This document shows positions 1 through 10,415 of a stretch of 64,000 nt of DNA, piece by piece; within the stretch, counting starts at the first letter, position 1; each line of letters begins with the position of its first letter. This DNA comes from Apoda limacodes (Eukaryota > Arthropoda > Insecta > Lepidoptera > Limacodidae): positions 3,524,803 through 3,588,802 of the forward strand of contig OX291550.1 of the NCBI GenBank assembly GCA_946406115.1, written 5' to 3'. The notes under the pieces are model-generated. The model saw nothing but the letters and a program-made list of their open reading frames with translations, had not been told where the DNA came from and searched no databases. The translations under genes were made by a program, and so were the position numbers.

Positions 1-210
1 AAAGGGCCAAGCTGGTATCCGGGTGCACCTGCCCAGAGATGGCAGCAGTACTCCATATGGGGCCGAACTTGCGACTTGTAAAGTAACAACCTTTGCCCCG
101 ACGTGAAGTACTGCTTCGCTCTGTAGAGTACACCAAGTGTTTTGGACGCCAGCTTCACCTTGTCTACCAAATGATCTCGGAACTGAACATCGCTGGAGAT
201 TAGAAACGGA
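1..210 (-). mobile_element. CR1-like LINE fragment (RT thumb region)
   Basis: This stretch is nearly identical to 7869-8070, which lies in the C-terminal third of the intact 988-residue ORF on the minus strand. It is a 5'- and 3'-truncated copy of the same non-LTR family, and the copy continues off the left edge of the window. No ORF is preserved beyond a few tens of codons. Confidence 0.85.
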
Positions 211-420
211 ATATGGTGCCCAATGGCAGAACTAAAACCCAGTAAGGACAAACGACAACGCCATTTTGTTCGCTATCGGAATTGAAAAGTGTCGAAAACT
301 AATCGTCTGGCATTCTATTTTTTTACGGAGTTAACGCAGTATAAAGGTTTTCTTAAAAACATATTGCTTTCTAAGGATTTTTTCTTTAATTTCTCAATTA
401 CATTGATTATTTACACCAGT

Positions 421-575
421 GGCTTAACGGTGAAGGAAAACGTCGTGAGGAAACCTGCATATGCAAAAATACGAATGTGAAGTCCACAATCCGCACTGGG
501 CCCGCGTGTGGATTATGGCCCAAATCACCCTCGGTGAGGGTAGGTCGTGCCCCAACAGTGGGGACGAATGAGGTT
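421..575 (+). repeat. Lepidopteran LINE/SINE-type 3' tail
   Basis: The sequence runs from a 'gaggaaacctgcat' motif through 'aatccgcactgggcc' to 'gtgccccaacagtgggga'. This matches my recollection of the 3' end of a very common lepidopteran dispersed retroelement, here diverged. Family assignment is from memory of the motif order. The overlapping small ORF at 289-480 is not supported as a gene. Confidence 0.55.
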
Positions 576-614
576 GATAAGGAAGAATTGTTTTCTACCT
601 TGATTTTTTTTTAG

Positions 615-741
615 GTAGAGAAGATAGAAGCGATTGACACCAGCCGCAGTAGCGTGGTGTCGTGCTGTCCCTGCGACAAGCAAACCTCCAAGACCACCAC
701 CCCCAAGAGCTCTGTGGGAACTAAGTGTTGCAGGCCTCCAG
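615..741 (+). CDS. Internal coding exon of an unidentified gene, cysteine-rich
   Basis: The segment is preceded by a T8 tract ending in AG (613-614) and followed by a GT donor (742-743, gtaacc). The 127-bp interval is open in one frame. It encodes about 42 residues starting VEKIEAIDTSRSS, followed by clustered cysteines (SCCPCDK, then TKCCRPP). GC content and codon choice stand out from the AT-rich flanks. The exon enters in phase 0 if read as GTA GAG and leaves in phase 1. The paired cysteines beside basic and Thr/Ser residues could be palmitoylation or disulfide sites, but that is a guess. I do not recognise the protein. No partner exon was found in the window, so the gene may extend leftwards or across the repeats. 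A chance open frame remains possible. Confidence 0.45.
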
Positions 742-1479
742 GTAACCGAATCTTTAGCGTTGCAGGACTCTACAGCTGCATTGCCTTAATGTTGCTTTAA
801 GAGAGCTTATGTACACATTTGTGTTTTTCTTAGGCGGTAAACAGAAATTTTTATATAATCCAATTTTCATACATAAATTGTGTGTAAATTTTATTCAACA
901 ATAATGGTACACACGAACAAAATTAACAATTTTTTTTACGATGAAGAATATTTTAACTTTTTTAAGTTATATATAATAACACATGGTAATAACTAAAATG
1001 TTGCTATCATAGTACTTGTATTTGGAAATGTACTAGTACAATCGAAGTTGCTTGAGTGTGTCACTCTCAAAGTGTCTCTGCGGTGGTGACGTGTGTGTCG
1101 AGTCATTACGTTCCCTAAATCATGGTTGAGCGAAGCGATGGCTGATTCATGTGTCATACTCGTGTACGGGTGCCGTCTGTGGAGGCTGGTTTGCTCTTGC
1201 AAAATTCTTTGTATCCTTGTATTTAGTTTTACTATGTGTTTTTGTTATAGTATACTGTTGTAGTATACTATATGTTTTGTTTATCAATACTGTAAGACAT
1301 TGATTATTTCTTAGTGATGAATAGGTACATAAACTGTCTTTTTTATATTTTGCAATTAGATACTTTTTTTATGTTGTGCTTGTGCATTTTTTTTATGTTT
1401 GTAATGGAAAGTGTCCTTCTATGATAGGAAGGGGATTTTCCAATATTTTAAGTGGACGCTGTAAGAGAAAGGGAGAAAA
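742..1479. other. AT-rich sequence, no gene seen
   Basis: The downstream flank of the exon at 615-741. It contains AT-rich sequence with several short ORFs and no recognisable domain, repeat family or splice-bounded frame. Confidence 0.4.
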
Positions 1480-1622
1480 GAAATGCCCTTGCTGAGTTTC
1501 TTGCCGGCTCTTCTCAGTACAAGGTCTCCCGCGCTATAGACTTACGAACCGATGGCGTATTGACATTCATAAGTGCTCAATTATTGTAGCCTAAATGAAT
1601 AAAGAATTTGATTTTTGATTGA
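1480..1622 (+). repeat. Lepidopteran dispersed repeat 3' end
   Basis: Contains 'ttgctgagtttcttgccgg', 'ttcttctcagta', 'gacattcataagtgct' and a terminal 'aatgaataaagaatttgattttt' tail. This motif order is familiar from a LINE/SINE 3' tail often seen in lepidopteran introns and 3' UTRs. The AATAAA and TTTGATTTTTGATT tail suggest plus orientation. Confidence 0.6.
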
Positions 1623-1664
1623 ACTTCTTGTTAAAGTCCAAACATAAAATATGAAATGATTTCC

Positions 1665-1850
1665 TTCCATTTCTGACGAGTCCTATACTGTATTCCCTAG
1701 AAAACCTTGGCAGGGAGATCATTCCACAACCTAAGCATTCGTAAATGGAATACCTTTATAACAGTTTAGTTCGTGACCATTAAGGTTCCAAGGTGTGACG
1801 ATGAATTCCCTGTCGATAATAAGCGGTGCGATGACAGAAATATTTTTTAA
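1665..1850 (-). mobile_element. CR1-like LINE fragment (ORF C-terminus)
   Basis: Aligns with 7545-7705, including 'aaaaccttggcagggag' and the 'gatgaattccctg...gcggtgcgatg' region. It is about 80% similar and carries indels. It is a decayed copy of the same family as the intact element at 7.4-10.9 kb. Confidence 0.75.
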
Positions 1851-1861
1851 TGATTTTAGAA

Positions 1862-2850
1862 AAAAATATCAATATTTTTTTTTTCAGTAAACTTGCCTAC
1901 AAAAACTACGAGTAAGGAGTTTATAAATGGAGGTGGAGACAAGAAGTGACGACATACTTCCTATTTATTTAATTTGTGACCATCGAATACCGCAGTAGAG
2001 AAATTGTCGTTCGGGGAAGATAAAGCGAAATTAATTTCAGGGAGGTCGTACCTAATTTTGTTCAACTTTGCCCGTCCTTTTCGTTGTTGCGTAAAAAGGA
2101 GCTGGGTTACATTGGATTAAAAAGGTTGGGTCGTTTTTTCCAAATCAATCACGATAGCTTAAAGTTTAAAATCGATGTTTTTTGGCTTTTGTGATGTTGT
2201 GAAATTTAAGTACCTGTTTTCACAGTGGATCAGTAATAACAAAAACCAAAAAGTTTTTTTTTAATACGCTTTTTAATTAACGTTTATTTTGATTACTGAG
2301 CACATCAATATGATACATAAAAACTGAAAACTGGCCAACTGTGTGTTATTAAGTTGGGGTTTCATAAAATGATCATTATTGCATATGTATTAAAAACTTT
2401 TAAATCGATTTTGTTCAAAACAATTTTCGTTGGAAATATTTACAAAATACCTAATGTTATTGTAATTTTTTCGGATTTTTTAAACTCACGGTAACAAAGT
2501 AGCATGGTTAAATTTTCAACTTTAATAGTTAATAACATTATAACGGACTTGAGGGGAAAAATTACTGTACAATTCATGCAATGGGGTTTGAGAAAAAAAG
2601 ATAAGTTCAAAGTCGCTGTAGACATACGTATTTTATCTACAAATATAAATAAATATGTCATATCTTTACTGTGGTATTACTTGGAAAAATAACAAACTAA
2701 ATGTATTCAAACAAATTGTAATTGATTATGTATACTTATTTATTCTTATAAATAAATATTTTTTACATTTTATATAGATAGTAATACATTTATTTACATG
2801 GGAATATTTAGTTACGCAATAGGTTATAGGGGAGTGTGAATGAAAACAAA
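1862..2850. other. AT-rich sequence, no gene seen
   Basis: AT-rich DNA. A 62-codon ORF (2504-2692) is open, but it has no recognisable domain, no splice context and no clear homologue in the window, so I do not call it. Confidence 0.4.
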
Positions 2851-2854
2851 AAAC

Positions 2855-3065
2855 CAGCTTAGGTGGCAAACAAGCAAACGATCACCTGAAATAACGTAGT
2901 CACCGCAGTTTATAGACGCTTGCAACACCAGGGGCATTGCCGACCCTCTGAAAATCTTATCATACTTTTCTTGAAGAACCCCATAACGCAGTCCTTAGAG
3001 AAAACCTTGACAGGAAGGTCATTTAACAACCTAAGTGATCACGAGAGGATGTTCCGCACTGTTCA
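2855..3065 (-). mobile_element. CR1-like LINE 3' fragment
   Basis: Matches 7415-7630: 'ggtggcaaacaagc', a 'tagacgcttgcaacaccagggg' stretch and the coding C-terminus are recognisable. It is truncated and diverged. Orientation is minus, as in the intact copy. Confidence 0.7.
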
Positions 3066-3299
3066 GGCACTGCTCAAATACTCGCAAATGTGTTTGTACT
3101 TATATAAAAATCATATTTACAACACAAAATGAAAATAAGAGCATATGAAGTTGTATGACAATATTCATGAAATGTTTAACTATTTTAAGTAGACAAATGG
3201 TCCACTATTGTAGGTAAACAAACACTTTGAAATAGTTAATTTTAAACTTTCGCGTTTTCACTTATTTTTTTGATAATGATCGGGTCTTTATGTCTTACT

Positions 3300-3955
3300 T
3301 AAAGGGGGTGACGGACAAAATTGGAGCTGTACTAAGTAAGCACTCAGTCAAAACTGTGTACACACCACACTCAAAAATGGCTAAACACCTGCGGACACCG
3401 AAGGATTCTACTCCCTATCTAACACCAGTCGTGTACAGGATAGGATAGATTTTAAATTTTCGTACGTGGTGACGTCAAAGAACACATAGCTGCAGTCAAA
3501 AACCGACAAACAAATAAAAGCCAGCCATTGTTGATCATCTACTCTACAGTTATGCAAATCACTAGATAGAACTTCACAAACCGAAAGTCCTCTCCATTGA
3601 GCGTCATTATTATCCAATTGTACGCGAAGCTATTGAAATTAATAAATGCGTAAATAAATAATTTTAAACGGGAAGATGGTTATAACCTTTTGAAGGCATG
3701 GAATCTAGTGATTCATAGGTTGAAGCCGGGCGTTGGTGATATCAGTGGTAAACGCAAAATGGACACCGTCAATAGTGTGTAGGGAACATTTGAACAATGT
3801 GAGGGTAGTGGAATAAACTGCACGAGCGGCCAGAAGCCGCGCACTACAGTCAGTTATGCCTTGACCATGAGGGGGTGCAATCCTCATCGAAACGTCGGCA
3901 TCAAAAAAGGTACGTTTCCGTAAACATACCATTGCGTTGAGACCCAATCATTATC
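3300..3955 (+). pseudogene. Penelope-like element remnant (GIY-YIG endonuclease end)
   Basis: Broken frames on the plus strand recall the C-terminal part of Penelope-like retroelements. A linker reads KGVTDKIGAVLSKHSVKTVY. The block KEHIAAVKNRQTNKS resembles the GIY-YIG nuclease core. A block ending YYPIVREAIEINKC is followed by NFKREDGYNLL, typical of the family's C-terminal tail. Stops and frameshifts separate the blocks and the GIY-YIG core itself is lost. The final part (about 3720-3955) holds 'cgaaacgtcgg', a motif I associate with Penelope-like 3' regions. No reverse-transcriptase part is visible, so the copy is truncated and dead. Confidence 0.65.
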
Positions 3956-4285
3956 AAAAATGAAACCGTTGGAAAACATTACATACATGCCATATTCAAG
4001 TGAACTTATTATATCACTTATTATATCTTTTGCTCCATACAAAAAGAGTAGTAAGCGACACTATATATACTAATATTTTATAATTACCTGTTTTAAAAGA
4101 CTATGCATATTCGCTATCTATAGTATAAAAGATTAACACAATATGAGGGCTACATCAGTTAGCCCTTAGATATCGAAGTTCAAACCAATTGCAAAATTTT
4201 AACAGATGAATAAGATACCACCCTATTATTGGTTTAATTATTGCCTTAGTGCTGACATTAATGTTAGCAATTAATAAATTAATAA

Positions 4286-4291
4286 TTTAAT
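4286..4291 (-). promoter_or_regulatory. Candidate variant poly(A) signal of Atg12
   Basis: ATTAAA on the minus strand, about 68 nt downstream of the Atg12 stop codon. No canonical AATAAA was seen on this strand between here and the stop. Such hexamers are common in AT-rich DNA, so this is only a candidate. Confidence 0.3.
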
Positions 4292-4358
4292 AAATTAAAA
4301 AAAATAATGATATCACCTATTTAGTCTTCATCTCACAGAACTAACATGATAGCTAATC

Positions 4359-6817
4359 TTATCCCCAGGCTTGACTCTTACAATAATGCAGCACCAACTT
4401 GCCATCTGTACCGAAGCACTCATATAGATTCTTCACTATTTGGTCTGGAGATGGAGCAAATGTCTGGTTCACATACAGGAACTGAAAAGTTATTTAAAAT
4501 TATTACTCTTAACCTTCTTCTATACATGTAAATTGTGGTAATTTTTATTAGAAAGTAGTTGGAGATTTTTTTATACAAAGGTGGCAAAGAAGCACACAGC
4601 CCACCTAATGTTAAGTAGTTAAAATAGCCTATGGATGCTTGTAGTTGACATTTAAAAAACTTAATTTTTTCTTAAAGGTATAGTATGGGTTGTACTGCTA
4701 CATGGGTCAATACTACTTTTCTAAGCATAAGAAAATAGAAAATAAACATAGCACTCATGCACTGTATTTTGCGTCTCTCCTGCGCGCCATTCTACAAGGG
4801 ACTGCTTCTATGAAATAAATACGGGATGCATGCATTCGTGACAATGTGGATTGAATGAAATTACTCACTATCCTTCTTTATACTATGCTATCTTTTCTGT
4901 ACCCATAGTCTTATGAAAGGACACCTCATACTAATGGACCTGAATAGAAAGTATATCAAAGATCCTGAGTTGGACAGGTTTGTTAAGGATCATACTGAAA
5001 CTCAAAGTTTATGGTAAAACATACCAATTTTTCCTCAGGTTCTAGTTTAAGATATTTTTTTACAAATTCCATGATCCAGCCAATAGGTTTCTCTGCATCT
5101 ACTGCCCACTTTTTCTTTTTCATAATTGGAGCATTACCAGTAGCTTTCAACAGTATGTCAACTGAAAGTAATGAAAAGTAAGTCATATAAAGCCACTCTC
5201 CCCCATACCTTAAGCCCATCACACATGTAGTTGTAATGTATATTAATATAAATTATAGCAAGGCATATTACAATATATTTCCTATAGTAAACTTCGAATA
5301 ATCACACATGCAGCTATAATATATATTTTTATATTAAGGCATTTGGTTATTGGTGTAGGATTTGAACAAAAAATATCAATTATAGGAAAAACTGACTCAC
5401 ACTTGACATTTTCAAGTAGCCATTGTTCTACACTGAGACACAAACTATCTCCATGCCAGTACAACAGTTTAAGCATGAAGAGGCAACATACAGACAGACA
5501 GATTAGTATGGATCAGCATTTTTTTAAACTCCATTTAATGTGCATTTATATTTAGCTTGTTAGCGTGGCACACAACATTTTACTTTGAAAGATAATAATT
5601 TGTATAGTGTGCACATGAGGGAAAAGTTATATGAAAACCTTAAATGATTTTAAGACCTATTGCCCGATACCCCCCACAATAGGTTAAAAAAATTATATCA
5701 CAGTTCCATTAAGAATCTGTGCGAATATGACCAAAATATAACAGTTTAACATATGAACAGACGGACAAGGCAAGACTATGTTTTTTATTATATATGCTAT
5801 GGATATCGGCCTCTAAATAATTTTAATTACAACATTATGTACAGTGCAACAAACTCTTCTGTCTGTCTATATATAATAATAGTGTGGAAAATAACACACC
5901 ATACTAAATAAAATATTAATACTACAATACTCTGGCATGATAATTTTATGTGACAGAATTTATGGCCGCCACAGTACAACTAATGATGAAGTCTATAATG
6001 CGTTATAACTAGAGGTCATAAAACCGGAGTTATGTTAAAGAATCAGTTTTATAAATTTAATGCATTGGATTAGAATTCAGTTTCTTTGTGAATTTGGTTA
6101 TTACATATATGTAGAAAAAATTATGACATGTAAAGTACGAAAGAAGTAAATTCGCTTCTGACAAAATATAAAACATAATAAATAATTCTAAATAAAAGAA
6201 ATAAAAAGTAAAATGTGTGTACACATTTCGCCCACTTTTTCGATTTTGGTAAAACCAGTTTAGTGACTCCTAGTGATGATGATTAGAAAAGTAGTGCACC
6301 CCTCGCACCCCGCGCCCCTACATTTACACATCTATAGTGGCGTTTTGTTGACCAACATTATGCACATTATGCGTTTAATGTCAATGATTCAACCAAAGAG
6401 AATGAGCCAAGATCTGTGCAGTGTGTCACACAAAATTTATGTCTTTAACTTGGCTGGATTATGACATTAAATGCATTGAAGCAGTGAACAGAACGCACCT
6501 TAAAAAAATAATTCTGCGCATTCAAGGTCATCGCAAGACTTACGTACCGGCATGTATAGGCTGGTAGTCAAAATTTGACATTGACAGCTAACATATAACT
6601 ACGAAAATGGTCGTTGTTGATCATACCGGCCACACTCCAGTAGAGGGGTTGTGTGCTATATTGATAAGTTGAGGTTATATTATTTGTACTAACTTTTTGT
6701 TTTGTCAGATTTCTGTACTTCACAACAATCTTTTTGATCACCATCCTTTTTCAAGTTTTCCGTTACATCCAGTGATTCAGTTTCTAGGTTTTCTTGTCCG
6801 GGATTTTCATCACCCAT
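4359..6817 (-). CDS. Atg12: Atg12, ubiquitin-like autophagy protein (3 exons, complete)
   Basis: Coding exons on the minus strand are 6694-6817, 5025-5161 and 4359-4481. Together they encode 127 residues. Exon 1 begins [15 protein letters not shown], an acidic disordered leader, and ends phase 1 at a GTTAGT donor. Exon 2 begins after TTACTTTCAG and gives [20 protein letters not shown], the start of the ubiquitin-like fold. Exon 3 gives [14 protein letters not shown] and ends YCKSQAWG with the invariant C-terminal glycine, then TAA. By family knowledge, that glycine is activated by Atg7, passed to Atg10 and joined to a lysine of Atg5. Atg12-Atg5-Atg16 then promotes Atg8 lipidation at the phagophore in the cytosol. 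The length lies between the fly and human proteins. Intron 1 (1.5 kb) and intron 2 (0.5 kb) hold repeat fragments. All frames join cleanly and no defect is seen. Confidence 0.96.
4570..4650 (-). mobile_element. CR1-like LINE 3' UTR scrap in Atg12 intron 2
   Basis: 'ttatacaaaggtggcaaaga', then a 'cctatggatgcttg' block, corresponds to the 3' tail at 7400-7475. It is short and diverged, and lies wholly within the Atg12 intron 4482-5024. Confidence 0.6.
5345..5505 (+). repeat. Lepidopteran dispersed repeat in Atg12 intron 1
   Basis: Contains 'gactcacacttgacattttc', 'acaaactatctccatgcca', 'gtttaagcatgaagagg' and a CAGACAGACAGA tail. The same family appears at 45600-45870 (opposite strand) and 63585-64000. 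The ACAGACAGAC end is the usual 3' terminus of this repeat. Confidence 0.65.
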
Positions 6818-7036
6818 AGTGAAAATAATGGAACTGTCTGTTTACAAACACAAAACCAACCAACCAATCACAGACAAGAGAAAACCGGTAGGCACAGATA
6901 ATAGTATATGTCCAGGTACAGATGGGAATCAGCCAAAGCCGCGGCGAGGTCATTATAAAATAGTTCCGGCATATGATGAAATGTGAAGGAGGGCGCTGTC
7001 GTAGCTATTTTAGGGATGTCAGTCACATTGAAACTA

Positions 7037-7079
7037 TATCGATAAATAGTGGTGTACTAGGTTATAATATATATCGATA
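7037..7079 (-). promoter_or_regulatory. Two TATCGATA (DRE) sites upstream of Atg12
   Basis: Perfect palindromic TATCGATA octamers lie at 7037-7044 and 7072-7079, the second followed by a further TATCGACA. In insects this octamer is the DREF-binding element of housekeeping and proliferation promoters (established in flies). They sit 220-262 bp upstream of the Atg12 start codon and between it and the CR1 element. CCAAT-like motifs occur nearer the start, around 6855-6870. Function is inferred from sequence and position. Confidence 0.5.
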
Positions 7080-7150
7080 TCGACATTTCACCTATTTTTA
7101 CTTTCATTGAAGAATTGAATTAAATAAAAGTAAAGTGGAAAGGCAGCATA

Positions 7151-7285
7151 AATAAAACTAATTTAAATTTCATTTAAAACGTATATTTCAAAGTGTAAAA
7201 GTGAAACAGTTGTAAATTCAAGGTTTTGATTAAAACAAATGTAGGAATTAGTTGATATAAGCAACAGTCTAGCAATATTTATTGA
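7151..7285 (+). repeat. Copy 1 of a 135-170 bp repeat flanking the CR1 element
   Basis: About 80% similar to 11038-11210 in the same orientation. Shared blocks include 'aagtgaaacagttgt', 'attcaaggttttgat' and 'gcaacagtctag.aatattta'. The two copies bracket the 7.4-10.9 kb retroelement. They are too diverged for a target-site duplication of that insertion. Confidence 0.75.
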
Positions 7286-7448
7286 ATACAATAATTTGAC
7301 AATAAAATTAATATAAAAATAATAAATTTAATTTAATTTAATAAAAAATATATATTAAAACTGAAATAAGCTGAATTTTTTTTTTTTTTTTTTTTTTTTA
7401 TACCACTAAGGTGGCAAACAAGCTTACGGCCCGCCTGATGGTAAGCGG

Positions 7449-10415
7449 TCACCGTAGCCTATGGACGCTTGCAACACCAGGGGTATCACTTGCGCGTTGC
7501 CGACCCTTCAGAAATCTAATAACTTCTTTCTTGAAGAACTCCATACTGTAGTCCTTGCAGAAAACCTTGGCAGGGAGCTCATTCCACAACTTAAGCGTTC
7601 GCGGGAGGAAGTTTCTCTGAAACCGCACTGTACGCGACCATTTAGGTTCTAAAGTGTGAGAATGAATTCCCTGCCGATGGCGAGCGGTGCGATGGTAGAA
7701 AGTAGCCGTGGGCATCATTTCGAACAATTCCTCAGAACACAACCCATTGTACAAGCGGTAGAACACACACAGTGAGGCAAAGTCTCTCCTCAGACTTAAG
7801 GGCTCGATACCGCAAGTGAGTTTGGGATCGTCGACAATTCTCACAGCCCGTCGTTGAACCGAGTCAAAAGGGTCAAGCTGGTATCCGGGTGCACCTGCCC
7901 AGAGATGGCAGCAGTACTCCATATGGGGCCGAACTTGCGACTTGTAAAGTAACAACCTTTGCCCCGACGTGAAGTACTGCTTCGCTCTGTTGAGTACACC
8001 AAGTTTTTTGGACGCCAGCTTTACCTTATCTTGTAAATGATCTCGGAACTGAACATCGCTGGAGATGTCGACACCAAGGATCCCAATGCTCTTGGAGATG
8101 GAGAGGGGAGTGTTCTGGAATTGTGGGACCACAGTGAATGGAGTTTTCTTAGCGGTGAACGCGCACACTTGTGTCTTTGTAGGGTTGAATCGGACCAAGT
8201 TTACCCGTCCCCAGTCAGAGACCTGGGACAGTGTGGTCTCGATTTGAGACACAAGTTCTCCGCGGTTTTCCTCCACAACGGAACGAGGGATGTTTGCACG
8301 ACCCGTGTAAAAAGCGTCTCCAGTACTGTCATCTGCATAGCAATGTATGTTGTTGATGTCCAACATGTCATTGATATGCAGTAGAAACAGCGTAGGAGAC
8401 AGCACAGAGCCTTGCGGGACACCAGCATTAATGTCCATGCTATCAGAGCAACTACCGTCAACTACAGTTCGTATGCGTCTGCCGGACAAAAAGCTAGCCA
8501 CCCATTTGCACAAACCCTCGGGCACTCCGTAAGATGGCAACTTCGATAGAAGACCGCGGTGCCAGACCCGATCGAACGCCTTCGCTATGTCCAGGCTACA
8601 TGCCAATGCCTCCCCCTGACTCTCAATGGCTAGTGCCCATCGGTGTGTGAGATACACTAGAAGGTCACCAGTCGAGCGACCGTGGCGAAAGCCATATTGA
8701 CGGTCACTGACCAGATCGTGTACTTCTAGGTATCTTAGAAGCTGTGTGTTGATCACACGCTCCATCACCTTAGAGAGGAGAGAGGTAATAGCGATAGGCC
8801 TGTAATTCGATGGATCTGATCTATCGCCCTTTTTGGGCACCGGGTGCACATTCGCAGTCTTCCATGTAGACGGAAATTGCCTAGTGTGGTAGGAAAGCGC
8901 GAAGAGGCGCGTGAGTACAGGACATAACTCAGGAGCACACTGCTTAAGCACCACTGCTGGTATACCGTCTGGCCCACTCGACTTATGAACGTCTAGAGAA
9001 AGCAACGCCCGCCTGACCTCCCGCTGCGTTATGGAGATTTCCGGCATGGACTTACCGCACCACGGTATAGTAGGTGGTACAGCGCCTTCATCGTTCATAT
9101 TCGAGTTCGAGGCAAAGAGACTGCCCAGTAGATCGGCTTTCTCTTTAGCACTATGGGCCAAGTCACCATCGGTCTTTCGCAGTGGTGGTAACGACGACTG
9201 GCAGAAGTTCCCTTCGGCAGCTTTGGCAAGCGACCAGAAAGCACGACTCCCAGAAGGATAGCTCGCAAGTCGCCCACCTATTTTGCCGATGAATTGGAAT
9301 TTTGCTCTGGCAGTTGCTTTCTTACTGAACCTCGAGGCAGCATTTAATTTGCGTTTTAACTCAGAAATATTCGGATCCTTATTAAAACGAGCCGTGGTCC
9401 AAGCCTCATATGCATTTTGCTTAAGAATTTTAGCTTTTCTGCAAGACCTATTAAACCACGGTCGTTTTTTGACGCCGGCAGCTACTCGCGGGTTAGGAAT
9501 ATAGCATTCCATACCAGCAAGGATTGTCTCAGTGACTGCGGCTGCGCAGACGTCAGGATCTTCTGAGTTAAAGCAGATCTGCCTCCACGGGTACGATGCG
9601 TAAAATTCACGCAATCCATCCCAGTCTGCCGACTTATAGTGCCACACACGACGCCAGTTAGTTGGCCCAGAAGGATCAGGTTGTGTGCATGACACTTGAG
9701 TCCGAACGAGACAGTGGTCCGAGGAGCCAAGAGGCGCATCCACTGAGACGAAGTACCCGTCCGGACGAGTAGTCAGCAGAAGGTCCAGTAAGGAGCTCGT
9801 ATGTTCCTCTATATCTGGTATCCTCGTTGGAGAAAGTACCAGCTGAGAGAATCCATAGGTCAGAGCAAATTCATGAGCAGATATCCCAGCATAGTTATTG
9901 GTTCGAGAACTGAGCCACTCGCGATGGTGGGCGTTAAAGTCTCCCAAAATAACTAGTTCTGCTGTGGGATATTGCTCTAGAACTTTGTCAGTCGTCAAAC
10001 TCAGGTGCGTGAAGAGTCGAGTTACGTCCGTGTCACCGCTATGAGACCTGTATAGGCACGCATAGATACGAGTGTGGCCGCCGTAATCTACGCGCACCCA
10101 CAATATCGACAGGTCCCTGTCTTCAAGGCTATGAAGGCGGCGACAGCAGATATCCTCCCGGACGAACATACATACACCGGCACGACTCATAAAATTGTGT
10201 TCGAGTTTGTAGCCGGGATAATGAAGGTATGATGTGTCGGCCGGGCAGGATATCTGCGTCTCCGTTAGAAAAAGAATGGTCGGCTGCGCAGTTTCGAGAT
10301 GGTGGTGGACTGCGTTAAGATTTGCGTGAATACCCCTGATGTTGCAAAAATCCACATTATATGTGGATGGAGTAGCCGCTGTGCAAACTCTTTTCTTTTT
10401 CTGTCTTCTGGCCAT
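7449..10415 (-). CDS. Endonuclease-reverse transcriptase ORF2 (intact, 988 aa)
   Basis: The N-terminal third is an AP-like endonuclease of the EEP fold: DFCNIRG near the start, FLTETQ, GDFNAHHREW around residue 160 and SSDHCLV around 235. The middle is a reverse transcriptase: NYRPIAITS, motif A LDIAKAFDRVWH, GVPQGSVLSP, then the catalytic HCYADDS with the YADD box. A thumb region with SIGILGVDISSD follows. The C-terminus ends [15 protein letters not shown], as in the fragments elsewhere. There is no RNase H domain. By family knowledge it nicks target DNA and primes reverse transcription on it. There are no stops or frameshifts, so it may be a recent and competent copy. Clade placement (CR1 group, Daphne/Kiri-like, versus Jockey) is uncertain. 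Confidence 0.93.
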   Translation of the reverse strand: MARRQKKKRVCTAATPSTYNVDFCNIRGIHANLNAVHHHLETAQPTILFLTETQISCPADTSYLHYPGYKLEHNFMSRAGVCMFVREDICCRRLHSLEDRDLSILWVRVDYGGHTRIYACLYRSHSGDTDVTRLFTHLSLTTDKVLEQYPTAELVILGDFNAHHREWLSSRTNNYAGISAHEFALTYGFSQLVLSPTRIPDIEEHTSSLLDLLLTTRPDGYFVSVDAPLGSSDHCLVRTQVSCTQPDPSGPTNWRRVWHYKSADWDGLREFYASYPWRQICFNSEDPDVCAAAVTETILAGMECYIPNPRVAAGVKKRPWFNRSCRKAKILKQNAYEAWTTARFNKDPNISELKRKLNAASRFSKKATARAKFQFIGKIGGRLASYPSGSRAFWSLAKAAEGNFCQSSLPPLRKTDGDLAHSAKEKADLLGSLFASNSNMNDEGAVPPTIPWCGKSMPEISITQREVRRALLSLDVHKSSGPDGIPAVVLKQCAPELCPVLTRLFALSYHTRQFPSTWKTANVHPVPKKGDRSDPSNYRPIAITSLLSKVMERVINTQLLRYLEVHDLVSDRQYGFRHGRSTGDLLVYLTHRWALAIESQGEALACSLDIAKAFDRVWHRGLLSKLPSYGVPEGLCKWVASFLSGRRIRTVVDGSCSDSMDINAGVPQGSVLSPTLFLLHINDMLDINNIHCYADDSTGDAFYTGRANIPRSVVEENRGELVSQIETTLSQVSDWGRVNLVRFNPTKTQVCAFTAKKTPFTVVPQFQNTPLSISKSIGILGVDISSDVQFRDHLQDKVKLASKKLGVLNRAKQYFTSGQRLLLYKSQVRPHMEYCCHLWAGAPGYQLDPFDSVQRRAVRIVDDPKLTCGIEPLSLRRDFASLCVFYRLYNGLCSEELFEMMPTATFYHRTARHRQGIHSHTLEPKWSRTVRFQRNFLPRTLKLWNELPAKVFCKDYSMEFFKKEVIRFLKGRQRASDTPGVASVHRLR

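Noticed and set aside
2504..2692. 62-codon ORF starting MVKFSTLIVNN
   Set aside because: No recognisable domain or supporting splice sites, and chance ORFs of this size are expected here.
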